From contig CP046147.1 of NCBI GenBank assembly GCA_029593915.1, positions 62,001-126,000 of the forward strand: a DNA stretch of 64,000 nt. Direction: 5' to 3'. Positions 25,869 to 37,025 of the stretch are shown piece after piece. A model generated the notes under the pieces. It saw only the letters and a program-made list of their open reading frames with translations. It searched no databases and was not told where the DNA came from. The stretch comes from Candidatus Lucifugimonas marina (GTDB lineage Bacteria > Chloroflexota > Dehalococcoidia > Lucifugimonadales > Lucifugimonadaceae). Position numbers and translations under genes: made by a program. The stretch's first letter is position 1, and each line of letters starts with the position of its first letter.

Positions 25869-26051
25869 ATGAAACACGGAATTGCATTGGTCGTTGCGAC
25901 AACTGTATTCGTTTAGTGGAGCTCCAAGAAGTGGACGCTAGAGTGCCTCTCCACCGCGATGTTAGTGTTGGGCATCATCGGCTCAATAGCCCTAGCGTGG
26001 ATATCACTTTCTAGATTGGGTGTACTGTGGAGCGAACTAACAAAAGGATGA
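25869..26051 (+). pseudogene. Small two-helix membrane ORF with internal TAG
   Basis: The frame from ATG 25869 to TGA 26051 has 60 sense-length codons with TAG at codon 16 (25914-25916). It reads MKHGIALVVATTVFV, stop, then WSSKKWTLECLSTAM and a second hydrophobic helix LVLGIIGSIALAWISL. Two clear membrane segments on both sides of the stop suggest a real small protein that was broken. It ends just before the methyltransferase frame. No family is recognised. Confidence 0.4.
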
Positions 26052-26139
26052 AAATGGCAAGCTAACTAATAATCAAGAAGTTGGTCGCAATGACGTTCTC
26101 AAACAACGATTCTCAAGTCTTCAATACCAACTCAAATCT

Positions 26140-26667
26140 GTGGTCGAATTGGCTGACGTTCAACACTTGTTAGAAATCGGTCCAGGGCGTGGATATTTCC
26201 GAGCAATGGCCCAGCTGCTTGGTTACGAAATTAAGACGCTCGATCGAAATGCTGACAATCACCCTGACTACGATTGCGAAATTACAGAACTTGATCCACC
26301 AATGTCGTTCGACGCTGTTCTTGCGTTTGAAGTTCTAGAGCACATGCCCTACCAGGATTCAATCAAGTTCTTCTCCGAAATGGTACGGCTTACCTCTCGA
26401 TATGTGATCGTCTCGATCCCAACCAGGCAACTACGCTTGCGGCGCATTGCGAAGCTCCGCAGCCCGAGACTTCCTGATCTTCCACCCGTCGACCGAGAAG
26501 ACCACTGGAAGCCTCACCATTGGGAGATTGGTCGCAAAAGTTACCCGGCAACTCGAATCGTTTCAGATTATTGCGATCAGGGCGTGAAGTTGGTCAGACA
26601 GTTCTCGAACCCTCGTCACAAATACCATACATTTTTTGTCTTCGAAACAGGCCAGCCTGAGAGGTAA
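26140..26667 (+). CDS. SAM-dependent methyltransferase, probably 5'-truncated
   Basis: At least 175 residues with a class I methyltransferase core: motif I LLEIGPGRGYFRA, an acidic strand end KTLDRNAD, and LAFEVLEHMPY at motif IV. Similar proteins act on sugars, lipids or small molecules; the substrate is not known. The start used is GTG 26140, but the same frame is open from 26041 and its codons (GKLTNNQEVGRND) look coding, with no start codon. So the true N-terminus may have been lost or shifted. It is the only near-intact gene in the tRNA-Asp island. Confidence 0.65.
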   Translation: MVELADVQHLLEIGPGRGYFRAMAQLLGYEIKTLDRNADNHPDYDCEITELDPPMSFDAVLAFEVLEHMPYQDSIKFFSEMVRLTSRYVIVSIPTRQLRLRRIAKLRSPRLPDLPPVDREDHWKPHHWEIGRKSYPATRIVSDYCDQGVKLVRQFSNPRHKYHTFFVFETGQPER

Positions 26668-26673
26668 ATAACG

Positions 26674-26751
26674 TCGCACTGATGGGATTCAATCCCACGT
26701 ACCGCCGACTAGAAATCAGGTTGTCTCAACAGTTGAGTTACCGTCCCGCGC
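26674..26751 (-). tRNA. Degenerate tRNA-like sequence (possible tRNA-Arg UCU relic)
   Basis: On the minus strand a D-arm-like CTCAACTGTTGAG, an anticodon-arm-like CTGATTTCTAGTCGG (loop TTTCTAG, would read UCU) and a T-arm-like GTGGGATTGAATCCCAT appear in tRNA order and spacing. The acceptor ends pair poorly, and the T-loop lacks TTCGA. It is more likely a decayed or foreign tRNA than a working one. Confidence 0.35.
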
Positions 26752-26830
26752 ATAATTGCGATAATGCTTTCCGGCGTGCTAAAGAACACTAAACCTAATG
26801 GGTTTTCGAACGCCCACGGTCTAGCGAATT

Positions 26831-26873
26831 AAGTGGCTACGGTCGAGTTTCCGGCTTACATAGTTCTAAGCTG
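26831..26873 (+). repeat. Island direct repeat, copy 2
   Basis: Contains GAGTTTCCGGCTTACA; partner of 25717-25758, 1.1 kb apart within the island. Confidence 0.6.
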
Positions 26874-27360
26874 CTTATTTATTGTGAAAGACCCAAACCT
26901 CACGCCAGACTTTGCATGCTGCTCCAGTGGCGAACTGACCTCGGTGTTCGTGAAATAGTCAACATCATCACGATCGATGTTCGCCTAACCTCCGCATTCT
27001 CAACAGCGCTCAGGTTGTGTAAGCGCCGCACAGGCGATCCATTTGTAGGCGTTTCCAGACAGCGTGGCAGAGATACAAAGAATCCCTGAATCCCTGTTAC
27101 AACGTCGGTTTGGCCAATGAAGGTAGCCTTGCGGCGCAGGCACGCTTCGGCACTCTGCAGCTCGTTGCTGGCAAATGAACGGTGTTCCCGTCAAAGTTGT
27201 GAGCTATTGTTTCGGCCATGCGAACTTGAAAGCCACGATGATTTAGTTACAGCTAGTTAGTGACTCAGGTGGATTTATGGAACGTGTGCGATTATCAGCC
27301 TGTTAGGCTCCCCCGCATCGAGGAGGAGATATAGAAATTATCAAGGAAAGTTAAAAGAAA

Positions 27361-27390
27361 AAGGACTCCCGATTTAAACTAGGAGTCCTT
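27361..27390 (-). terminator. Terminator of tRNA-Asp
   Basis: A 9-bp stem AAGGACTCC / GGAGTCCTT with a 12-base loop. On the minus strand it is followed by TTTTTCTTTT, placing a terminator 16 bases after the tRNA 3' end. Confidence 0.8.
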
Positions 27391-27405
27391 CTCAAAAAAC
27401 TTTGA

Positions 27406-27482
27406 TGGCGATCCCGAGCAGATTCGAACTGCCGATCTCCTCCTTGACAGGGAGGCGTGTTAGGCCGCTACACCACGGGACC
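27406..27482 (-). tRNA. tRNA-Asp (GUC)
   Basis: A full 77-base cloverleaf with encoded CCA. The acceptor GGTCCCG pairs with CGGGATC (one G-T), discriminator G, T-loop TTCGAAT, and the anticodon loop shows GTC between CCTCCCT and AAGGAGG stems. It reads GAC/GAT codons. It is the integration target of the island to its left. Confidence 0.96.
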
Positions 27483-27625
27483 GCGTCAGCGGCAATCGAA
27501 ATCAACCGCTTCTATTGAGAGTAAGGCTGGTACCTAACCTCAGTCAACACTTCGTTCGGGTCGACTGGCGATTTATTATCACCCTTTTACTCGAAAGACT
27601 GCCGAATCATCGCAAGAACGGCGCG

Positions 27626-27883
27626 TTATCCGTAGTTGCAGCCAATGCCCTTGTAGCCGATTTCGACTTCGCCGGTAGCCGTTACCATTACCGGAGTGAT
27701 TTTGTCGCCACCGGAGAGCCGTTCCACATCTACCCACTTTTCCGGCTCTTTAGAAACGTCGATCTCGCGATACGACACGCCGTCTTTCACCAGATCTTCC
27801 TTCAGCAGATCGCAATACCCGCAAGTTGGGTGTGTGTAGACGATTGCAATGCCATCTGCTGGCGCCTGTTCGGTTTTAGGCAT
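27626..27883 (-). CDS. Glutaredoxin-family protein (mycoredoxin-like)
   Basis: An 85-residue thioredoxin-fold protein with the active site THPTCGYCDLLKEDL and the cis-proline loop DKITPVMV, in the order of glutaredoxins. The CGYC active site is like that of actinobacterial mycoredoxin, which reduces mixed disulfides and AhpE-type peroxiredoxins. It acts in the cytosol. The gene stands alone between tRNA-Asp and the copper operon. A GGAACAGGA ribosome site precedes ATG 27883. Which low-molecular-weight thiol it uses in this organism is unknown. Confidence 0.85.
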   Translation of the reverse strand: MPKTEQAPADGIAIVYTHPTCGYCDLLKEDLVKDGVSYREIDVSKEPEKWVDVERLSGGDKITPVMVTATGEVEIGYKGIGCNYG

Positions 27884-28027
27884 TCCTGTTCCTGATTCGC
27901 CGTTGCAAACTCAACGGCGCACTAACTGACTAATTTTGAAATGTAACTGAATCGTATCGATGAATCGATGAGATGCAGGTCAAAACGCTTTCGATGCAAT
28001 TCTTCGTGAAAATTTGCAACGACGATA

Positions 28028-28231
28028 TTACATCTCTATCGATTTTTCGCCAGATAAGTAACCTTCTGGATCTTTTTCAAACGCTACTCGGCAGCCTGGG
28101 CCGCAGAAGTAGTAAACGGTTCCCTCATGAGTCGACGCCCCACCAGGTGGGTTCGAGGTGTCGACGTTCATGCCGCAAACGGGGTCGATTGCAGGTTCAG
28201 CTTTGTTGCTGCTTAGGAATGGAATTTTCAA
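28028..28231 (-). CDS. YHS-domain protein of the copper operon
   Basis: A 67-residue protein with the YHS signature: DPVCGMNVD, then TVYYFCGPGCRVAFEKDPEGYL, giving three cysteines placed for metal binding. YHS domains often lie next to or inside heavy-metal ATPases and probably hold the metal for handover. It starts at TTG 28231 after AGGAG, 32 bases past the copA stop, and is the third gene of the csoR-copA operon. Confidence 0.85.
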   Translation of the reverse strand: MKIPFLSSNKAEPAIDPVCGMNVDTSNPPGGASTHEGTVYYFCGPGCRVAFEKDPEGYLSGEKSIEM

Positions 28232-28263
28232 CTCATGTCTCCTGTAATTTTTCGAATTACTTT

Positions 28264-30699
28264 CTAGGCCGTTACTTCAATATTTGTTGGTTCACTCGGC
28301 GGTGTGCGACGTGCTTTATTGCGTACGCCACGACCTAACCTCAACGAGTTGGTTACTACTGTTACCGAACTGAACGCCATTGCTCCAGCCGCCACAACTG
28401 GGTTCAAAAAGCCGATTTCACCGATGATTGGCTGTAAGTAGCCGGGCACAGTTGCTGAATCTGAGCTGAATACCGGATAGAGCGCTCCGGCAGCGATTGG
28501 GATGAGCATTACGTTGTAAAAGAACGCCCAGAACAGATTTTGCTTGATAGTTCGCATGGTGCTGCGACTAAGTTCGATTAGCTCTGCGACCACAGCGGGA
28601 TCGCCAGATGTAATCGTGACATCGGCGGCTTCAATAGCTATGTCAGTACCAGAGCCAATCGCAACGCCAACATCGGCGGTAGCGAGTGCAGGGGCGTCGT
28701 TTATGCCATCGCCAACCATTGCGACGACGTTGCCTTCTCGCTGTAGTTCTGAAATTGCAGCGGTTTTTCCGTCGGGCATAACTTCTGCGATGACGTGATC
28801 GATTCCGATTGCGGTTGCCACTTTGTCGGCGGTTCGTTGGTTGTCACCAGTCAACATCACAGTTCGAATTCCACGTGACTTCAGATCGGAAATCGCCTGA
28901 GCCGCTTCTCGTTTCACGATGTCTGAAACGCCGATAAGTCCGATTGGATGATCGTCCTTAGCGACTGCGAGCACCGTTTCGCCACGATCTGCAATCACAA
29001 TACTCAATTCCGAGAATTCGTAGCTGGCAGACGTTTGTTCTGCGATATAAACAGGGCTTCCCACCAAGATTCTTGATCCTTCAACAGTGGCGGATATCCC
29101 TCGTCCCGGATTCGCTTCCACGTTGGTGGCAGCGGGTAAGTCGATGCCTGAAGCCTTCGCCTCAAGCAAAACTGCGCTTGCCAGCGGGTGTTCGGAGCTG
29201 ATTTCGGCAGCTGCTGCAAGTCGGATCAGCTCACGATTCGTTACACCGTGTCCCTCAATCGTCGATACTGCTGGCTTGCCCTCGGTAAGAGTTCCCGTTT
29301 TGTCGAAAACCACCGTGTCGAGCCGGTGCGCACGTTCGAGAGCGTCAGCATTGCGTATGAGTGCTCCACTTGAGGCACCCCGTCCCATCCCGACCATGAT
29401 CGCAGTAGGAGTGGCGAGTCCGAGAGCACAAGGGCAGGCGATTACGAGTACAGCGACCGTCATTAGTAGGGCGTTGATGATGGCAGGTTCAGGAGCCAAG
29501 AACGACCATGTTGCGAACGTCAGGATCGCAATAAGCAGTACGGCTGGAACGAATCGAGCGGTGACTTTGTCGACCAAGTGCTCGATTGGAGCGCGTGATG
29601 ATTGCGCTTGCTGAACCATTCGAACGATACCTGCCAGAACGGTTTCGCGACCGACTGCCGAAGCGACGAATCTAACAGCGCCGGTTCCGTTTACTGTTCC
29701 AGTAAACACCTTGTCGCCGGTTTGTTTGTCTGCCGGAAGTGGTTCGCCGGTAAGCATCGATTCGTCGATTGCTGTTTGACCTTCGATAATCTCGCCATCA
29801 ACAGGAACTCGTTCTCCCGGCCGAAGGACAATTGTGTCGCCTGCAAGCACTTCGGCGATATCGATCTCAGTTGGCTCACCATCTCTGATAATCACGGCTG
29901 TAGATGGCTGGAGACCCATCAGTTTCTTGATAGCGTCGGAAGTTCTCCCGCGCGCACGACCTTCGAGCCATCTACCGAGCAGAATTAGACCGATAATCGA
30001 CGCTGAAACGTCGAAATAAGTTCCGGTCGAGTGACTTCCACCTACGGCAGCGCCTGAGAACGTAAGCGAATCTTCAAACACCGGTCGGAGTATCGTGACC
30101 GCAACGCTATAGAAGTAAGCCGTCGACGTGCCAATAGCGACCAGCGTGTTCATGTTCGAAGTGCCGAGCCGTGCAGCTGCCCAGGCTGATCGATAAAAAC
30201 GCCTTCCAGTCCAGAACTGCACCGGGGTTGCTAGCACCAGAAAGAAGATATTTACCGCGGTTGTCGAAAGGTCGGCGAGTGATTCGACCTTGGTGTAGTT
30301 CATGGCGATCATCACGACCGAAGCTACTGCAAGGCTGACAATCATCATGTCGCGGGTGGATTTGAGTTCCGCTTCGCGTATTTTTCGGTCGCCATCAGCG
30401 AAAATCGAAGTGTCTTCGTCGGCGAAACTTCTTACTGAGTATCCGGCGCCTGAAAGCGCATCTCTAACGTCAGGCTTGGTGATTGATCTAGAAGCGAACT
30501 CAACAGTAGCTGTTTCAGTTCCGAGGCTGACTTGCGCATCGACAATCCCGGGCAACTCTCGTAGTGCGTTGCCAACATGGTGCACGCACGCGGCACAAGT
30601 CATGCCACCAACGCTAAACGTCAGTGTCGAAAGGTTTTCGGCGACCTGTTCTTCAGATGGAAGCTGATTTTGCAGCTGATCGGTATTAGCGGTCTGCAA
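28264..30699 (-). CDS. copA: Copper-exporting P1B-type ATPase
   Basis: An 811-residue heavy-metal ATPase. One N-terminal HMA domain carries [13 protein letters not shown] (about 32-44). The transport site is CPC in [15 protein letters not shown], the actuator has [11 protein letters not shown], the phosphorylation site is [11 protein letters not shown], and the hinge has [16 protein letters not shown] with downstream Asn/Tyr and Met/Ser in the last helices indicates Cu(I) export from the cytosol. The start is TTG 30699, inside the end of csoR (14-base overlap), so the two are translated together. Probably controlled by CsoR. Confidence 0.93.
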   Translation of the reverse strand: MQTANTDQLQNQLPSEEQVAENLSTLTFSVGGMTCAACVHHVGNALRELPGIVDAQVSLGTETATVEFASRSITKPDVRDALSGAGYSVRSFADEDTSIFADGDRKIREAELKSTRDMMIVSLAVASVVMIAMNYTKVESLADLSTTAVNIFFLVLATPVQFWTGRRFYRSAWAAARLGTSNMNTLVAIGTSTAYFYSVAVTILRPVFEDSLTFSGAAVGGSHSTGTYFDVSASIIGLILLGRWLEGRARGRTSDAIKKLMGLQPSTAVIIRDGEPTEIDIAEVLAGDTIVLRPGERVPVDGEIIEGQTAIDESMLTGEPLPADKQTGDKVFTGTVNGTGAVRFVASAVGRETVLAGIVRMVQQAQSSRAPIEHLVDKVTARFVPAVLLIAILTFATWSFLAPEPAIINALLMTVAVLVIACPCALGLATPTAIMVGMGRGASSGALIRNADALERAHRLDTVVFDKTGTLTEGKPAVSTIEGHGVTNRELIRLAAAAEISSEHPLASAVLLEAKASGIDLPAATNVEANPGRGISATVEGSRILVGSPVYIAEQTSASYEFSELSIVIADRGETVLAVAKDDHPIGLIGVSDIVKREAAQAISDLKSRGIRTVMLTGDNQRTADKVATAIGIDHVIAEVMPDGKTAAISELQREGNVVAMVGDGINDAPALATADVGVAIGSGTDIAIEAADVTITSGDPAVVAELIELSRSTMRTIKQNLFWAFFYNVMLIPIAAGALYPVFSSDSATVPGYLQPIIGEIGFLNPVVAAGAMAFSSVTVVTNSLRLGRGVRNKARRTPPSEPTNIEVTA

Positions 30700-31000
30700 T
30701 TTCGTACAGCTCCACTAGCTCGCTTAATACCTGTTCTTCGCGGCCCTCTTTGACGCCATCTACGACGCAAGTGCGCAGGTGACCGTCGATTAGCTGCGAT
30801 TCGAGTTTCTGCAGAGCGCGCCGTACTGCGAAAGTTTGGCGAAGGATGTCGACACAGTAGCGGTCATCGTCGACCATCTTTTTCACACCGGCTAAATGAC
30901 CCTCGATGTAGCTGAGACGTTTGATCGCGTCGCTCTTTGTTTCCGCTTTAGCTTCATCGTGGTGGTTTCCGTGAGCGTGCTCGGCGTGTTCGTGAATCAT
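30686..31000 (-). CDS. csoR: CsoR-family copper-sensing repressor
   Basis: A 104-residue all-helical DUF156 regulator. The ligands Cys49, His74 and Cys78 (DDRYCVDIL and DGHLRTCVV) have the 25- and 4-residue spacings of the Cu(I)-sensing C-H-C set. The N-terminal tail [12 protein letters not shown] is His-rich and could also bind metal. Cu(I) binding would release the DNA and turn on copA and the YHS gene. A G-tract pseudo-palindrome typical of CsoR sites lies about 50-70 bases upstream. Confidence 0.93.
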   Translation of the reverse strand: MIHEHAEHAHGNHHDEAKAETKSDAIKRLSYIEGHLAGVKKMVDDDRYCVDILRQTFAVRRALQKLESQLIDGHLRTCVVDGVKEGREEQVLSELVELYEIADR

Positions 31001-31046
31001 GGAAATCTCGAGAATTTAGTTCGCATATATATTCGGAATGTGTGTA

Positions 31047-31072
31047 GTATATACCCCTACCGGGGGGGTTTG
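31047..31072. promoter_or_regulatory. Candidate CsoR operator
   Basis: TATACCCCTACCGGGGGGGT: a C-run and G-run around a short centre with flanking A/T, the layout of known CsoR sites. It lies between the divergent csoR operon and the cytochrome c gene and could control both. Confidence 0.7.
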
Positions 31073-31100
31073 GGTTGTTCGTGACGAAATGGCGTGAACA

Positions 31101-31601
31101 GTGATATTGGACTGGCAATTGAAAAAACGAACGACTAAATCGCTATCGTTGACCTTGCTCATGGTGCTAGGAGCCATGTTCGCTTATGGCGCATGCGGCG
31201 ATAACAGCATCGATACGAGAGTCGACTCCCCCGAAGCGACTTCAATTGTGTTTCCGATCGATATCACTAGCGATCGTGTCTCGCATGGCGAGAATGTCTA
31301 CGCTCAAAACTGTGCTTCATGCCACGGACCAGCAGACGGTCAGCCGGTAGTGGAAGGCGCACCACCCCACGGAGATTCAGGGCACACATGGCATCATCCT
31401 GATCGGCTGCTGTTCCAGTGGGTACTCGACAAACCGCCGCTCGCAACTACGATGCCGGCGTTTCGAGGGGTGCTTTCAGACGAGCAAGTGGCGCAGGTTC
31501 TTGCCTACATAAAGAGCCAGTGGCTCCCCGAGATTCAGGCACGCCAGAACGAAGGTTCAGTTCAGTACGAGGCTCAGGTTGTTGAGTTCGGGTCTGAATG
31601 A
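31101..31601 (+). CDS. Mono-heme cytochrome c, probable lipoprotein
   Basis: A 166-residue exported protein. The signal sequence ends with LGAMFAYGAC, so the Cys near residue 32 may be lipidated. A class I cytochrome c domain follows with the heme motif CASCH (GENVYAQNCASCHGPADG) and a distal-ligand Met in TTMPAFRG. The extra His pair HTWHHPD is unusual. It would carry electrons on the outer side of the membrane. Being divergent from the copper operon with a shared site, it may be copper-responsive. The start is GTG 31101; its 3' end overlaps the PAP2 gene's stop region by 45 bases on the other strand. Confidence 0.8.
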   Translation: MILDWQLKKRTTKSLSLTLLMVLGAMFAYGACGDNSIDTRVDSPEATSIVFPIDITSDRVSHGENVYAQNCASCHGPADGQPVVEGAPPHGDSGHTWHHPDRLLFQWVLDKPPLATTMPAFRGVLSDEQVAQVLAYIKSQWLPEIQARQNEGSVQYEAQVVEFGSE

Positions 31602-32507
31602 ACGCTGGACGTCCGGCGACTGTGAAAGCCGAATAGTCGAGTAGGAAGACGCAACCCTTGATCTCATCGGCTGAATGGCGTGCCCGCCTCTGAGAATGAA
31701 ATCAGCGAGCAACTGCTGGCGAAGGTCGTGAACTTGAACCGTTCCAACACGTTTCCGCCAATTTTGATCGAGTTCACGCAGTTGTGAAAGTAGATCACCT
31801 GCCCACTCGTTCATCTGGTCGTCGTAGTGGTTCCACCAGCGATTTGCGTAGAGGGCGACCATGAGAAGAATCGCGCCAGCAACAGCATCGAGAACATAGT
31901 GATTGGCCGTTGCGATGATGGCGATGAACATGAACGCCTGATACAAGAATCCACCGATTTTGAACCACATGCCTCCCATCTTGAAGGCTGCGACCATTAC
32001 CAAAAGCGCCCATGCGTAGTGAAGGCTGGGCATCGCTGCAAACCGGTTGTAGCTGATAGCTGAATCGGAGTGCGGCGCTGGGTCTAGACCAAGAAGGGTT
32101 ACCGTGTCGGTCATTCCAAGGCCGGGCATGAATCTGGGCGGTGCCAGCGGGTAGATAGCGAAAACTATCGCGCCAAAGATCATTGAGAAAACAAATGTTC
32201 GACGTAAGTTCAGGTAAACGGTTCTACTCTTGGCGAACGTATAGATGGCTGTCGCAACGAGACCAATCCACATACCAGCGACGTAGAAATAGGTAGTGGC
32301 GATCATCGCACCGAGTGAAATTCGGCCAATGATTTGCTGAACGGTGGCTTCAAAGTTTAGAGCCAGCGCTGATTCGAGTTTTAGTACGCCCCATCCGTTC
32401 GTAACCGCTTTTAACACCGGGGAAGGGTCAGTCAAGTTTTTGACAAGCGCAAATGCCAGGTAGCAAGCCCCGATAAGCGCAACTTCTTTGGTGATAGTCC
32501 TTAGCAC
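31557..32507 (-). CDS. PAP2-superfamily membrane protein (inositolphosphotransferase-like)
   Basis: A 316-residue protein with about six membrane helices. The PAP2-type catalytic residues are in FAAMPSLHYAWAL and ATANHYVLDAVAG, like the group that includes inositol phosphorylceramide synthase (PF14378-type). It probably transfers or removes lipid-linked phosphate groups on the outer membrane face. The C-terminal ~75 residues are soluble and basic. The last 15 codons overlap the antisense cytochrome gene, so the true stop region or the cytochrome end might be shorter. ATG? start: TTG/ATG choice at 32507 was not resolved by a clear ribosome site. Confidence 0.75.
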   Translation of the reverse strand: MLRTITKEVALIGACYLAFALVKNLTDPSPVLKAVTNGWGVLKLESALALNFEATVQQIIGRISLGAMIATTYFYVAGMWIGLVATAIYTFAKSRTVYLNLRRTFVFSMIFGAIVFAIYPLAPPRFMPGLGMTDTVTLLGLDPAPHSDSAISYNRFAAMPSLHYAWALLVMVAAFKMGGMWFKIGGFLYQAFMFIAIIATANHYVLDAVAGAILLMVALYANRWWNHYDDQMNEWAGDLLSQLRELDQNWRKRVGTVQVHDLRQQLLADFILRGGHAIQPMRSRVASSYSTIRLSQSPDVQRSFRPELNNLSLVLN

Positions 32508-32745
32508 CGCAAAACCCTGAAATGTTTGCTCGAATATTCTCTCTCTTAGAGAGAGCCTCTATTATCAACAATTCCACACATTTTTTGCAAACCGCGTGTT
32601 TTAGTCAAGTTATGAGAACGAAATTGGCTAAATCAGGGCGCTATTGTCTGAATAAATAGCACTTCGAACATAGTCATTTTTATTGAAATACGCCCACATT
32701 TGATCTCAACTCGGCGCGCGAACGGCAAATTTCACAAAACTTGCG

Positions 32746-32775
32746 TTGACAGTTGGGATGGTGTACGGCTAGACT
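32746..32775 (+). promoter_or_regulatory. sigma70-type promoter of rpoB
   Basis: TTGACA at 32746-32751 and TAGACT at 32770-32775, with an 18-base spacer. The resulting leader of about 180 bases before rpoB is GC-rich and can fold (for example GCGG/CCGC and CCGAA/TTCGG pairs around 32845-32885), and the palindrome CGCTTAAGCG sits near 32936. No gene is seen in 32508-32961. Confidence 0.7.
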
Positions 32776-32961
32776 TTGAGGCTGTCAGAGAAATGTCCAT
32801 CTCTTTTCGTCTCGTTCTGGTTCATATTTTTTAATTCCCAACAACACCGAAAGTCCGTGCGGTAGCGCCGCGCGTGCTTCGGTTTCTTCGCGTTCGAGGT
32901 TTTGTCTCGCACGCGTGTAATCCATCCTTCATCACGCTTAAGCGTATGGGAGTGTGTGTGC

Positions 32962-36885
<3,924 letters not shown>

Positions 36886-36898
36886 CAAAACAAATTAC

Positions 36899-36932
36899 GT
36901 CCCGCCAATTTTCATTTGAGCATTGGCGGGAC
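36899..36932 (+). promoter_or_regulatory. Intercistronic hairpin between rpoB and rpoC
   Basis: A perfect 11-bp stem GTCCCGCCAAT / ATTGGCGGGAC with a 12-base loop and no T-run after it. A second hairpin GCTGGC / GCCAGC follows at about 36945-36963. They may adjust rpoB/rpoC levels or protect mRNA ends. Confidence 0.6.
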
Positions 36933-37025
36933 ACTTCAACTTTGCTGGCTTAGCTCGCCAGCTTCACTACCCGGGTTAGCTACCCACGAGCGTAAAACCT
37001 CGGAAGAGTAAGGAAACGGCCACAT

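Larger units (their letters stand above)
25486..27405. mobile_element. Remnant of an island integrated at tRNA-Asp
   Basis: About 1.9 kb bounded by the 33-bp att-like copy and the intact tRNA-Asp. Contents are poor in genes: a small membrane ORF with an internal TAG, a methyltransferase lacking a clear start, a tRNA-like sequence, and two copies of a ~42-base repeat. The region is richer in A/T and stops than its surroundings. No integrase was found. Both the orphan and the intact tRNA end are followed by a terminator, so the element seems to have brought its own. 26880-27350 shows no supportable gene. Confidence 0.65.

Noticed and set aside
23458..25916. Two in-frame TAG codons (NmrA-like gene and small membrane ORF) as a sign of TAG recoding
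   Set aside because: Many intact genes here end in TAG (for example rpoC, kdgK, eda), so TAG works as a normal stop. Independent disruptions or errors are simpler.
27000..27194. 64-codon minus-strand frame in the island
   Set aside because: No family match, no ribosome site and no neighbour support; likely chance.
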